From a virus, in the IMG/VR virus record IMGVR_UViG_3300024520_002545, positions 1-23,623 of that record: a DNA stretch of 23,623 nucleotides. One strand, 5' to 3'. The first letter of the stretch is position 1, and each line of letters opens with the position of its first letter. The translations under genes were made by a program, and so were the position numbers. Below are positions 14,145 to 21,892 of this stretch, one piece after another. The notes beneath the pieces are model-generated. The model worked only from the letters and a program-made list of their open reading frames with translations, did not search any database and had not been told where the DNA came from.

Positions 14145-15746
14145 TTATGGAAATAGTAATATTCTGCCTTGGTCGGCTAATTGTGGATTCTGTAAATTAA
14201 AGCCGCCTGAACTCGGAATGGTTAATGCAACACCTTCGCTAGTACATCCAGTATTCGCTAAAGTGGTACAACTTCTCTTTTCGGTTAGTTCTACCTTATC
14301 GCTAAATGTGAATGTCACCAAGCCAAAGTCAACATCATCTTCAGGTGAAATAGTAGGTGGTTCATCGTCTTCGCAGAACTTAGCAACCCCGTCAATATTC
14401 AAGTTTGAAAACCCTAACCAAAGAGCAGAAAAGTCGTGTACGTATTCAGGCGCACCAAACAAGAAAGTTTTAGCCCTTCTAGTCCTCATATAAGGCACGT
14501 TCTTTTGTCCGTTGCTATATTCGTATGATGTTCTAGTAGTTGGATAGTTAGACGTTCTATAAGTGCCTTCTAATCTAATCTTTGGATTGAATCCAGTACC
14601 ATCAAACCCGAAGTTAAACTCCTCACCAACACCACAAGCATCTATCAAAACAGAACATTTGTGTGTATCTTTTAGATTGAACTCAACAGAACGATGTGAT
14701 ATAATAGGCGTAACAGCTTCAATGCTGAAATCTATAATTTCAAACGTAGAAACCGAACCGCTATCATTAGCAATAAACCTTACTTCAATATCTCCTGTGA
14801 ATGACGTTGATAGTGTTTCCGTGTAAGTTCCGTCAGTAGTTCTAACAACCCCGTTTGTTGTTCCTATTCTAATTTGAAAGTCTTGTGTTGCTCCACTAAT
14901 CCCCGATACTGTGTAGGTAATTTCATAATCAACATTAGGACAAAGTAAAGCCCTTGACCTTACTTGTGTTTGACCTACAAAATCAAATGTCATTGCACCA
15001 CCATCAATAGTAGCCGCACCCGTTATAACCCTGAATTGATTAGGAACATCGAAGTTGTCACCAATGAAACCGAATTGAGAACATTCGCAAGGGTCGTAAA
15101 TGCCTAACTTATAGCAACCATCGTCTAAGGCTAATGAAGACCAGTCTTCAAAGTTTGCAGTTAGAAAGCCATTGTTAAACGTGTACCATGTGTCAGGAAT
15201 AGTAGCTTCCGATACGTCTAATGTATCCGTTACATCTAACCTAACCCTCGTGTTGATTGGCTTGATTATGATGTTTGAAATAGACCCACCTAGAGCATCA
15301 CTAAACACAAAGAAGAACGAAGCACTTGCACCGCTAACGGGAACAACAAACGATTTAGTACCTCCAAAGTTTACTTGCTGAACATAGCTACCATCAGCCG
15401 TTAGGAAGAACACCCCGTTGTTAAGCGTTAGGTTAAACGATACTTCAACGTAATCAACCCCCGACATGGTTACTACTTGGCTAATGTTGCCACTTGTTCC
15501 CGATACTGGAGAACTAGCAATCCCATTGTTAAAAGTCCATGTTCCTGTTTGTGTCCAATTATCACCACCACTAGCAAAGTCACCATTTACAATTACAGTT
15601 CCAGCCGTAGGACAAGCACCAAAACCGAATTGAATAGATGTTTCGTCAGTTCGTTCAATCTTCTGAACCCAATTAGCACACGGAAGCGTACAATTTTCTT
15701 CAATTCCAAATGGTAGTGGTTGATATGGTATTAGTGATAGACTCAT
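14145..15746 (-). CDS. Tail protein with two carbohydrate-binding-like beta-sandwich modules
   Basis: A 533-residue protein. Residues about 45-165 (VNGDFASGGDNWTQTGTWTF and on) and about 225-340 (a second run with FRVITGAATIDGGAMTFDF) each resemble CBM4/9-type jelly-roll modules: an N-G-D-F or similar entry, a W-near-T pattern and a closing strand ending in a hydrophobic triplet. The N-terminus (MSLSLIPYQPLPFGIEENCT) and the C-terminal third appear to be virion anchoring regions. Binding of host glycans by the tail tip or a fibre is the likely role. The gene lies 3 nt after the 640-residue tail protein. Confidence 0.6.
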   Translation of the reverse strand: MSLSLIPYQPLPFGIEENCTLPCANWVQKIERTDETSIQFGFGACPTAGTVIVNGDFASGGDNWTQTGTWTFNNGIASSPVSGTSGNISQVVTMSGVDYVEVSFNLTLNNGVFFLTADGSYVQQVNFGGTKSFVVPVSGASASFFFVFSDALGGSISNIIIKPINTRVRLDVTDTLDVSEATIPDTWYTFNNGFLTANFEDWSSLALDDGCYKLGIYDPCECSQFGFIGDNFDVPNQFRVITGAATIDGGAMTFDFVGQTQVRSRALLCPNVDYEITYTVSGISGATQDFQIRIGTTNGVVRTTDGTYTETLSTSFTGDIEVRFIANDSGSVSTFEIIDFSIEAVTPIISHRSVEFNLKDTHKCSVLIDACGVGEEFNFGFDGTGFNPKIRLEGTYRTSNYPTTRTSYEYSNGQKNVPYMRTRRAKTFLFGAPEYVHDFSALWLGFSNLNIDGVAKFCEDDEPPTISPEDDVDFGLVTFTFSDKVELTEKRSCTTLANTGCTSEGVALTIPSSGGFNLQNPQLADQGRILLFP

Positions 15747-15749
15747 TGT

Positions 15750-17672
15750 TTAGCTATTTTCAAATGTGCTTTTAATACTCCATTCAGTAATGCCATCTTC
15801 TAACCTTCTAGTCACATCATTTAAGAATCCTACTATTTGACCGTTAGGGTGGTTAACTGTAATAACGCCATACCTATCATCTAAAAAGTCTTGCCAATCT
15901 TGTGAACTTAATGGATAATCAAATGATGTTTTCATAAGGTAGTTTTCAGCAGGGTCGTAAGTCTTTTCAATAAAATCTAAATCGTTTACTTGAAAGAACG
16001 AATCTTGTATAACCTCGCTAATGTTAACTATGCCAACAGCTAACCTATCTCCTGCATCCATGTAAGTAGTCCAACTAATATTCCTTTCATAAGCACCGTT
16101 TACAAACACTTCAGGAGAACCACCAAGAGAATCAATTGAGTTTTGAGATACGGATGGCGCATATCTTGAAATAAATATGTTACCTGCAAATGATTGTGAG
16201 TTTGTGTATCTAATCCTTGCAATTGCCGTGTAAACCGAAGCAACTGGAGCTGTGTAGATGGTCTTTAATTGCGTGTCTGTTCCTGTATTCCCAACAACAT
16301 CAGGAGGTGAATCTAAAGCATATGAAACATCAGACATATTACCGTTAGTGTCGAATCCTTCAGGTAGTGTTCTATCAGGAAAGTAAATCAAGGCGAATCT
16401 TTGAAGCGCATCAACTGTGAATAATGTCGGGTTGTAAAAGGCGTTTCTGTAACCCCTCGCACCGTTTTGATTCTCTCCTAAGTATTGGAATATTGAAAAA
16501 GGAACACCATCACCCCAACGCAATGAAACCTCAAAGTTTGTTAATAGTGAATTGTAATATTGTTCGGCTGAATTTATAGGATTTGTATAAACAACAGATT
16601 CATTGTCAATGTCCATTGTTACAATGTAAATATCTTCAGACTTGCCGTTAAAGTCTACACCACCACCACTAGCAACCTCAAGGTTAGACATTATCACATT
16701 TGGGTCTGTGATTAGTTCGGTCATTTCTAAATCAAGTATTGACTTAGTGTTGCATTGACCTCCTAAATGATACTCTTCAGACCTAAACCCTAAGAACGTA
16801 ATATTAGGATAGTAAGTAAAATCGTCACTATCTTCTGATTGGCTTCCGAACTTAACTTTTTGGTAGAAACTCTTTACGTCTGATTCTTGCGTTACGGTTG
16901 TTGGGTTGTTAATTGTAGATACGTCAGACGTTTGTTTAAAGTACGCATCAGGCTCTACGCGAAGAACACCATCCTTAACATCAAAAGATAGATTGTAAAG
17001 CCTTGCCATGTCTCCATGAAAGTCTTCAAATGATATGTAAGGGAATAACGCGTCTGTGTTTCCGTTTCTTAATTCGTCAGCCGTTATTAACGTTGGAATA
17101 CGAACTTCTGGATTGTTGTCATCAGGTAGAAGATAATCACTTTCAAAACCAAGTAATCCATCAGTCATAAACGCCACAAGCATCTTGTACACATCGTAAA
17201 CTCTTACGCCTTGCCGTCCTGTTGTGTCGGGGTCTCCTATCGTGTTGCTCTTAAATAGTAGGTCTGTTTGAACTGATACCGAATCTGTAATATCAACATC
17301 ATTCTTTGAGCGTGGCACATTTACATAGGCTTTAATGCCCATGTTGTTATCAATCAACGAAAGGAATCCAGCGTCTACAACTTGAACAGATACCTCGCAA
17401 ATATCGGGTCTCCATTCGGCTTCATTCATAAATAGATTGCCGTTTAAAGTAAGCCCACAACCATCCTCAATTACTACTGGAATAACAGAACAGGCGTTGT
17501 CACGGTAAAGACTTCTTAAATTAGCGTAGTCTGAACCTCTAAATATCAAATCACCTTCAAACTCTTCTAGGTAAGAGCGTAGTTCAGTCGCGTAGTAAAC
17601 GCGGTGCTTCATTTCGCTTAACCCTTCAGGCTGGCTTACAATACTAAATACGTCTGAAGTAATACTAAGCAT
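15750..17672 (-). CDS. Tail tip / baseplate protein, unknown subfamily
   Basis: A 640-residue protein immediately after the tape measure, with its ATG inside the last 8 nt of that gene. This is the usual place of distal tail and baseplate hub proteins. The N-terminus (LSITSDVFSIVSQPEGLSEMK) and a first 130 residues with alternating strands fit a distal-tail-like domain. The middle and C-terminal parts are beta-rich with a final RYGVITVNHPNGQIVGFLND. It lacks any visible hydrolase motif. The role is inferred from place and size. Confidence 0.65.
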   Translation of the reverse strand: MLSITSDVFSIVSQPEGLSEMKHRVYYATELRSYLEEFEGDLIFRGSDYANLRSLYRDNACSVIPVVIEDGCGLTLNGNLFMNEAEWRPDICEVSVQVVDAGFLSLIDNNMGIKAYVNVPRSKNDVDITDSVSVQTDLLFKSNTIGDPDTTGRQGVRVYDVYKMLVAFMTDGLLGFESDYLLPDDNNPEVRIPTLITADELRNGNTDALFPYISFEDFHGDMARLYNLSFDVKDGVLRVEPDAYFKQTSDVSTINNPTTVTQESDVKSFYQKVKFGSQSEDSDDFTYYPNITFLGFRSEEYHLGGQCNTKSILDLEMTELITDPNVIMSNLEVASGGGVDFNGKSEDIYIVTMDIDNESVVYTNPINSAEQYYNSLLTNFEVSLRWGDGVPFSIFQYLGENQNGARGYRNAFYNPTLFTVDALQRFALIYFPDRTLPEGFDTNGNMSDVSYALDSPPDVVGNTGTDTQLKTIYTAPVASVYTAIARIRYTNSQSFAGNIFISRYAPSVSQNSIDSLGGSPEVFVNGAYERNISWTTYMDAGDRLAVGIVNISEVIQDSFFQVNDLDFIEKTYDPAENYLMKTSFDYPLSSQDWQDFLDDRYGVITVNHPNGQIVGFLNDVTRRLEDGITEWSIKSTFENS

Positions 17673-19998
17673 GGTAACCGCCTCTTTTTTGTGTCTTGAC
17701 TAACTTGTTCAAAGTGTTGTTTACCATACTCAAACCCCTAACGTTTGCCTGCCTATCTCTATCCATTGCGGATATGAGGTTGTGGTCTTTGAATTGAACG
17801 TTTAGGTTATTCCATTGGTTAGAATTAGAATCACCGTTATCTAACACGTTCTGAATAGCAGGGTAAACCATATTCTTATTAATCCACTCTTGACCGCTTC
17901 CAGCGTTTAACGCTTCTAATAAACCTGAGTTCTTCTTGGCGTGTTTGCCTTTAACTATAAACTCATCACCTTCAGCTTCAATCTTAACACCGCCTTGCGC
18001 GTGACTGTTACCGTGAATCTTACCTTTTGAATCTACCCATCCACCTTCTGCAAATTGAGGTAGTGGAGTACCTGCAATTACACCTATTTGAACAGCACCA
18101 AGACCAGCAGCAATACCAGCCATAACAGGTCCAAGTGGCAAGAAAGGAACGGTGTTAAGAGCGTTAGATACTGCTAAAGCCGTATTAATCACCGCTTGAA
18201 ATATAGCCGCGTTCTTTGCTGCTATCGCACTCTTACGTTCTAGTTTTCTGCGCTTTTCATCGTATTGCTCACGTGTTATTTGTCCAGCGTTTAATTGAGA
18301 TTCAAGACTTGCTAACTCCGCTTTGTGTCCTGCTGTTACTGCATCTGTTATACCTGAAACTATGTCTTTAACAGCGTTTGCATACGCTTCAAACTTCTCT
18401 AAATCTGTTGGCTCATCACCCTCTCCATCACCAAACAACCCTAAACCAGTAGCAGAACCGGGTGCGCCCGGAGCAACATTCGGATTACCTAAAGATGGGT
18501 CTATAAAGTCATCGTTAAAGCTATCAATCTTTTTCTTTAGCTTATCAACTTCTTTTGATGCTTCTTTATAACGTTTAGAAAATTCGGGGCTTGTGTCTAG
18601 TATTTCGTTCTGTTCTTTCAGTAACAGATTTAGTTCGTTGAGCGTTGATGATAGTAATGTTACAACTGGAATCCCTTCAGCCATTTCAGCACCTGTAAAT
18701 ACTTGGGCGCGTAGCTTTGCGTTGAGTTCTAACTCTTCGCGTAGCTTTTTCATTTCGGCTGTTTCCTTACCTAATAGTCTAGCTAATTCCTCCTCTAAAG
18801 CCTTTATCTTTGGCAGTAGTTCAGCTATCTTTTCACGTGAAACACCTTCAGAATTTACTTCATCAGTTAGGTCTTCAATGGCTTTCTTTAAGAAGAATAC
18901 GTTTCTTATTTGCTCTTTTTGTACTTCATCAACCTTTATACTAGCATCATAAATGAGTTTCAGTTGCTTAATATACTCACGCAAGAACTCTTGGCGTTCC
19001 TTCTCTTTTTCAATTGCTTCGTTTATGTTTGCAATCGCTTCTCTTGAATTTTGGTATGTTCTTGTTTCCTCTAGTTCTGCTATTTTTAGTTGAGATTCAA
19101 GTAATTCTTGATTCTTTTTCAGCATCATTTCAGTTGCCCCAACCACATCACCACTAAAGGTTTTAGCTAAACTCTTGGCTGCTTTTTCTGCACCAGTAAG
19201 GTTAACATCTATACCATCTATTTGACCTGCTAAGAAAGCAAAGCCAGTACCTAGATTAATCAACGCTTCGCCTAATCCGACTTTAAGATTTTCACCTATT
19301 ATATTAAGTTGAGCCAACTTGTCAGCCGTTGTGTCGGCTTGGTCACCCATCTTAGCTAACTCTTCTTCTGCAATATCACCAATGATTTGAGCAATATCAC
19401 CAACGTTCGCAGCTTCAACACCAACACCCTTTAGACGTTCTCTTAACTCAACTGCACTAATACCTAAGTTGTCAAGTATCAACGGAGACTTACGACCAAT
19501 ACCCAATACAATAGAGTTTGTCAGATATTCAACTGATTCGCCTGTTTCTCTCGCCCTTGCTTGTGCGAACTTAAATAGGCTTGCTAAGTTTTCTAATGGT
19601 ATCTTGAAGTTTGATGCTTGTACAGCCTTCTGCATCAACACTAAATCGCTTACAGTTCCTCTCGTTGCTTTTCTTAATCCATCTAATAGATTAGCACTAT
19701 TAGCACCACCAATACGCTTAAAGGCTCTTTCTACGCCCTCCATTTGAGCAGCTAGGGTAACAGCTTCTTTACCTAGTGCTATTACTTGAGTAGTAGCAAA
19801 AGCAACACCAAGAGCAGCCCCAACCTTTGAGAACTGACTAACTAAACTACTTGATGTTTTCTTGAAATTACCCTCTATATCCTTCGCGGCTTTCTTACCT
19901 TGCTTAGATAGGTCTTTTACTTCCTTCTCTAGCTTGTCAAGGTTATTAATTGCCTTGTCAGTCTTAACGATGTACTCCGCGACAATCTTATCAGCCAT
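17665..19998 (-). CDS. Tail tape measure protein
   Basis: A 777-residue protein with the hallmarks of a tape measure: an N-terminal coiled coil (residues 1-50), a hydrophobic stretch near 60-80, long charged helices in the middle (about 290-500, ESQLKIAELEETRTYQN and on), then a hydrophobic membrane-like segment around 600-655 (ALAVSNALNTVPFLPLGPVM and on). After that comes FAEGGWVDSKGKIHGNSHAQ, a glycine/histidine-rich motif frequent in Bacteroidota phage tape measures. It sets tail length and may help DNA cross the envelope. At 777 residues, using roughly 1.5 angstrom per residue, the tail would be in the order of 110 nm. Confidence 0.9.
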   Translation of the reverse strand: MADKIVAEYIVKTDKAINNLDKLEKEVKDLSKQGKKAAKDIEGNFKKTSSSLVSQFSKVGAALGVAFATTQVIALGKEAVTLAAQMEGVERAFKRIGGANSANLLDGLRKATRGTVSDLVLMQKAVQASNFKIPLENLASLFKFAQARARETGESVEYLTNSIVLGIGRKSPLILDNLGISAVELRERLKGVGVEAANVGDIAQIIGDIAEEELAKMGDQADTTADKLAQLNIIGENLKVGLGEALINLGTGFAFLAGQIDGIDVNLTGAEKAAKSLAKTFSGDVVGATEMMLKKNQELLESQLKIAELEETRTYQNSREAIANINEAIEKEKERQEFLREYIKQLKLIYDASIKVDEVQKEQIRNVFFLKKAIEDLTDEVNSEGVSREKIAELLPKIKALEEELARLLGKETAEMKKLREELELNAKLRAQVFTGAEMAEGIPVVTLLSSTLNELNLLLKEQNEILDTSPEFSKRYKEASKEVDKLKKKIDSFNDDFIDPSLGNPNVAPGAPGSATGLGLFGDGEGDEPTDLEKFEAYANAVKDIVSGITDAVTAGHKAELASLESQLNAGQITREQYDEKRRKLERKSAIAAKNAAIFQAVINTALAVSNALNTVPFLPLGPVMAGIAAGLGAVQIGVIAGTPLPQFAEGGWVDSKGKIHGNSHAQGGVKIEAEGDEFIVKGKHAKKNSGLLEALNAGSGQEWINKNMVYPAIQNVLDNGDSNSNQWNNLNVQFKDHNLISAMDRDRQANVRGLSMVNNTLNKLVKTQKRGGYHA

Positions 19999-20025
19999 TC
20001 CATAATCAAAGGAATCTTTAGAGAC

Positions 20026-20346
20026 TTATTTAGCCTGTCTCTTATCGCGCTCGTTACGCTGCCTTTCGGTGCGTTGCACAAAGATACGCAATTCAAATAA
20101 GAATTTCTTACAAGACATTGCCATTAGTCTGTCATAATGTATATCATCTTCAGACAAAACATTACGTACAAACATGGTGAAGTTTACCGTGTTCTTGTTT
20201 ACTCGTTCTCTAAGTTCATTGAATGAAGCAACTCCGTTCTTTGCTTTTGTGTCGCTATTACTTCTTGAAATCCGAGTAATAAGTCCTTCCAACTGTCCTT
20301 CGAAATTTTGAACTTGTTTGATAGGTCTTTTACAACGGTCAACCGA
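20026..20346 (-). CDS. Second frame of the tail-chaperone-like pair (-1 frame)
   Basis: This frame is -1 relative to the 208-residue gene. It opens at the T9 run and continues 106 codons, with no ATG for the first part. If ribosomes slip back one base at the T9 run, the product would be 266 residues (160 shared plus 106). Alternative starts are TTG 20292 (88 residues) and ATG 20175 (49 residues: MFVRNVLSEDDIHYDRLMAM and on). The latter lies 24 nt after the upstream stop and would be an ordinary separate gene. Phages commonly make a tail assembly chaperone in two forms by frameshifting just before the tape measure gene. Confidence 0.5.
   Translation of the reverse strand, partial: SVDRCKRPIKQVQNFEGQLEGLITRISRSNSDTKAKNGVASFNELRERVNKNTVNFTMFVRNVLSEDDIHYDRLMAMSCKKFLFELRIFVQRTERQRNERDKRQAK
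20079..20086 (-). promoter_or_regulatory. Possible internal -7 box upstream of the tape measure
   Basis: TATCTTTG occurs inside coding sequence 80 nt before the tape measure ATG, but no TTG is seen at -33. It could be coincidence from codons for Arg-Ile-Phe-Val. Confidence 0.2.
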
Positions 20347-20825
20347 AAAAAAAAGCTGTCACCGTTCTCAATTGCGGCTTTGATGTAGTCACACTTTTCT
20401 TTGTGAATCTTGTCGTTCGTGTCCTTCGGGTCTTCATCTTCACGAATCAAATCATTCGCTATCATGTTCACCAATACGTCAACTGGAACAACGCTTTCAG
20501 CTAATGTCATTAGGTCGGTTAATCTAGCACCTGCACCAATCAAATCAGCTTTGGCTAAGAACGTCTTAATGTCGCTTACACAATCGGTTAACAGTTCTTT
20601 GGATAGGTTAGCGTTAAGGTATTGCGCCACTTGCATATTAGCAGCCATACGTTTAACTGAATGACCCATTTCATCAGGGTACTCAAACCATGCTTTGCCG
20701 TTAGTATCAACGAAAGCTAATGTAAGGTCTTTATTTTCTAGCACCTTAACCCAACGTTGAGCAATATAATTGTCTATCGTGTCGGGTGATACTTTAGATA
20801 GTATCTTGAATAGTATGTTTTTCAA
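20199..20825 (-). CDS. Tail assembly chaperone-like protein
   Basis: A 208-residue protein that starts at TTG 20825, which overlaps the upstream TGA (TTGA); no ATG is available. It is helical and acidic, with SPDTIDNYIAQRWVKVLENK near the start and repeated leucine-rich helices. Its position, one gene pair before the tape measure, and the overlapping -1 frame that follows are the standard arrangement of tail assembly chaperones, which coat the tape measure until the tube is built. No sequence motif is diagnostic. Confidence 0.6.
   Translation of the reverse strand: MKNILFKILSKVSPDTIDNYIAQRWVKVLENKDLTLAFVDTNGKAWFEYPDEMGHSVKRMAANMQVAQYLNANLSKELLTDCVSDIKTFLAKADLIGAGARLTDLMTLAESVVPVDVLVNMIANDLIREDEDPKDTNDKIHKEKCDYIKAAIENGDSFFFRLTVVKDLSNKFKISKDSWKDLLLGFQEVIATQKQRTELLHSMNLENE
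20346..20354 (-). other. Candidate -1 frameshift slippery site (T9 run)
   Basis: AGC-TTT-TTT-TTT-CGG in the chaperone frame contains T-TTT-TTT, which allows both tRNAs to re-pair after a one-base backward slip. The new frame is open from here to 20026. A small palindrome, CGGTTGACCG, follows at once. A sequencing error in the nine-base run would create the same picture. Confidence 0.45.
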
Positions 20826-21031
20826 TGCTCGTGACTTTCTTTAATTCCCAACACCTTCAAAGGGTCGGGTTCATGTGTTAACTCCTGTCCGTATAGTTCA
20901 ACGTAAGAACCATTCCAACCGCATCTATACACAACAGTACCTCCTATCAATTCAGTCTTACCAACTATAATACCCTCGTCTTGGTTTGGGTCTGTCTTAA
21001 CGTAGATAGTATCTCCTAGTTTAAAGTTCAT
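20822..21031 (-). CDS. Small conserved-looking protein, unknown (SH3-like)
   Basis: A 69-residue protein that appears to be a compact beta barrel: FKLGDTIYVKTDPNQDEGII followed by VVYRCGWNGSYVELYGQEL. The alternating pattern is similar to SH3- or KOW-like barrels. It is coupled to the genes before (ATGA) and after (TTGA). The function is unknown. Confidence 0.55.
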   Translation of the reverse strand: MNFKLGDTIYVKTDPNQDEGIIVGKTELIGGTVVYRCGWNGSYVELYGQELTHEPDPLKVLGIKESHEH

Positions 21032-21321
21032 TCTCCTATTCGTTCAAGTATGTCAATCAATCCAGCAACCGCGAAGATAGAAGCAATAAACACCAATGGC
21101 AACCAATCAAACAAGTAAACAGTAAGGAAGTAAGAACCCCAAACCGATGACATACATAATGTGCAGAATATAACAGGCTTTAGAAACTTTTGCTTCTTTG
21201 TGAAAGACATCATATCAAAGTAAACGCTTAACTCCTTACCTGTGAACGTCCAAAGTAAACCATCTACTACTCGGTTAAGACCGATGATAGATAGGGCTGT
21301 TAGTGCTACGGTTTCAATCAT
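21028..21321 (-). CDS. Small membrane protein, unknown
   Basis: A 97-residue protein with about three hydrophobic segments: residues 3-15 (weak), 48-62 (FLKPVIFCTLCMSSVWG) and 67-90 (TVYLFDWLPLVFIASIFAVA). It has two close Cys in the second segment. It could be a holin candidate by size, but its place before the tail genes gives no strong support. ATGA overlaps join it to both neighbours. Confidence 0.55.
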   Translation of the reverse strand: MIETVALTALSIIGLNRVVDGLLWTFTGKELSVYFDMMSFTKKQKFLKPVIFCTLCMSSVWGSYFLTVYLFDWLPLVFIASIFAVAGLIDILERIGE

Positions 21322-21677
21322 TCGCTTACAATTGCTTCAGTTACAGTAACCCCGTTTAGCTTCTCAAATCTTACGGTAATACACGTTACAGAATCGGTTT
21401 CATTAGGTAGGTAGAACGCTTCCTTTTCAAGCATCGAAGCAGCATCAGAATTAATCCAAACTTCGTAATCAACATCAACAACACGAGACACGAAAGGAAT
21501 AGCAATCTTACCATCTACTCCCGTAGTGACTTGAACGCCATTTAAACGCCCGTTAGCGGTGTTCTTAGTGTAAACCTTAACGTCAACTCCAGCCCCTGCA
21601 ATCCAGTCAGCTAGGTAAACGGTATCAGCGCAGTACGCTATCGGTAGTGTCTTAGTACAAGGGGTGCAAATGCTCAT
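21318..21677 (-). CDS. Small beta-rich protein, unknown
   Basis: A 119-residue protein. The N-terminus has three Cys (MSICTPCTKTLPIAYC), then YLADWIAGAGVDVKVYTKNT and a G-V-D-G-K-I turn that resembles Ig-like folds of phage tail proteins. Its early position in the operon fits a virion or accessory component. I do not recognise a named family. Confidence 0.55.
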   Translation of the reverse strand: MSICTPCTKTLPIAYCADTVYLADWIAGAGVDVKVYTKNTANGRLNGVQVTTGVDGKIAIPFVSRVVDVDYEVWINSDAASMLEKEAFYLPNETDSVTCITVRFEKLNGVTVTEAIVSE

Positions 21678-21686
21678 AGTACAAAG

Positions 21687-21875
21687 TTAACGATTTAGTT
21701 TCTTTACTTCTCCTGTCTTAGGATTAACAGAATAACCCATCTTTTGCGCTCCTGTGATTATCTCACTAATACGCGCTCTTATGTCGTTCTGCGCTTTGAT
21801 TAGACCGCGCATATTTCCCTCTAAGTTCTTTTGTTGTTCGGGTTTCATTCCTTCTTGTTCTTGGGTAATGTTCAT
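21687..21875 (-). CDS. Small helical protein, unknown
   Basis: A 62-residue, hydrophilic, mostly helical protein (GNMRGLIKAQNDIRARISEI) with a basic C-terminus (NPKTGEVKKLNR). It starts 17 nt after the large terminase stop and ends 9 nt before the next gene. No motif indicates a function. Confidence 0.5.
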   Translation of the reverse strand: MNITQEQEGMKPEQQKNLEGNMRGLIKAQNDIRARISEIITGAQKMGYSVNPKTGEVKKLNR

Positions 21876-21892
21876 TGGTCAAATATAGTAAT

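Noticed and set aside
18807-18814. TATCTTTG box on the + strand inside the tape measure gene
   Set aside because: It lies in antisense within coding sequence, with no plausible gene behind it and no -33 TTG.
18323-18952. Two + strand open frames of 82 and 119 codons opposite the tape measure
   Set aside because: They are Ser/Phe-rich antisense readings of Lys/Glu-rich coiled-coil codons, a common artefact.
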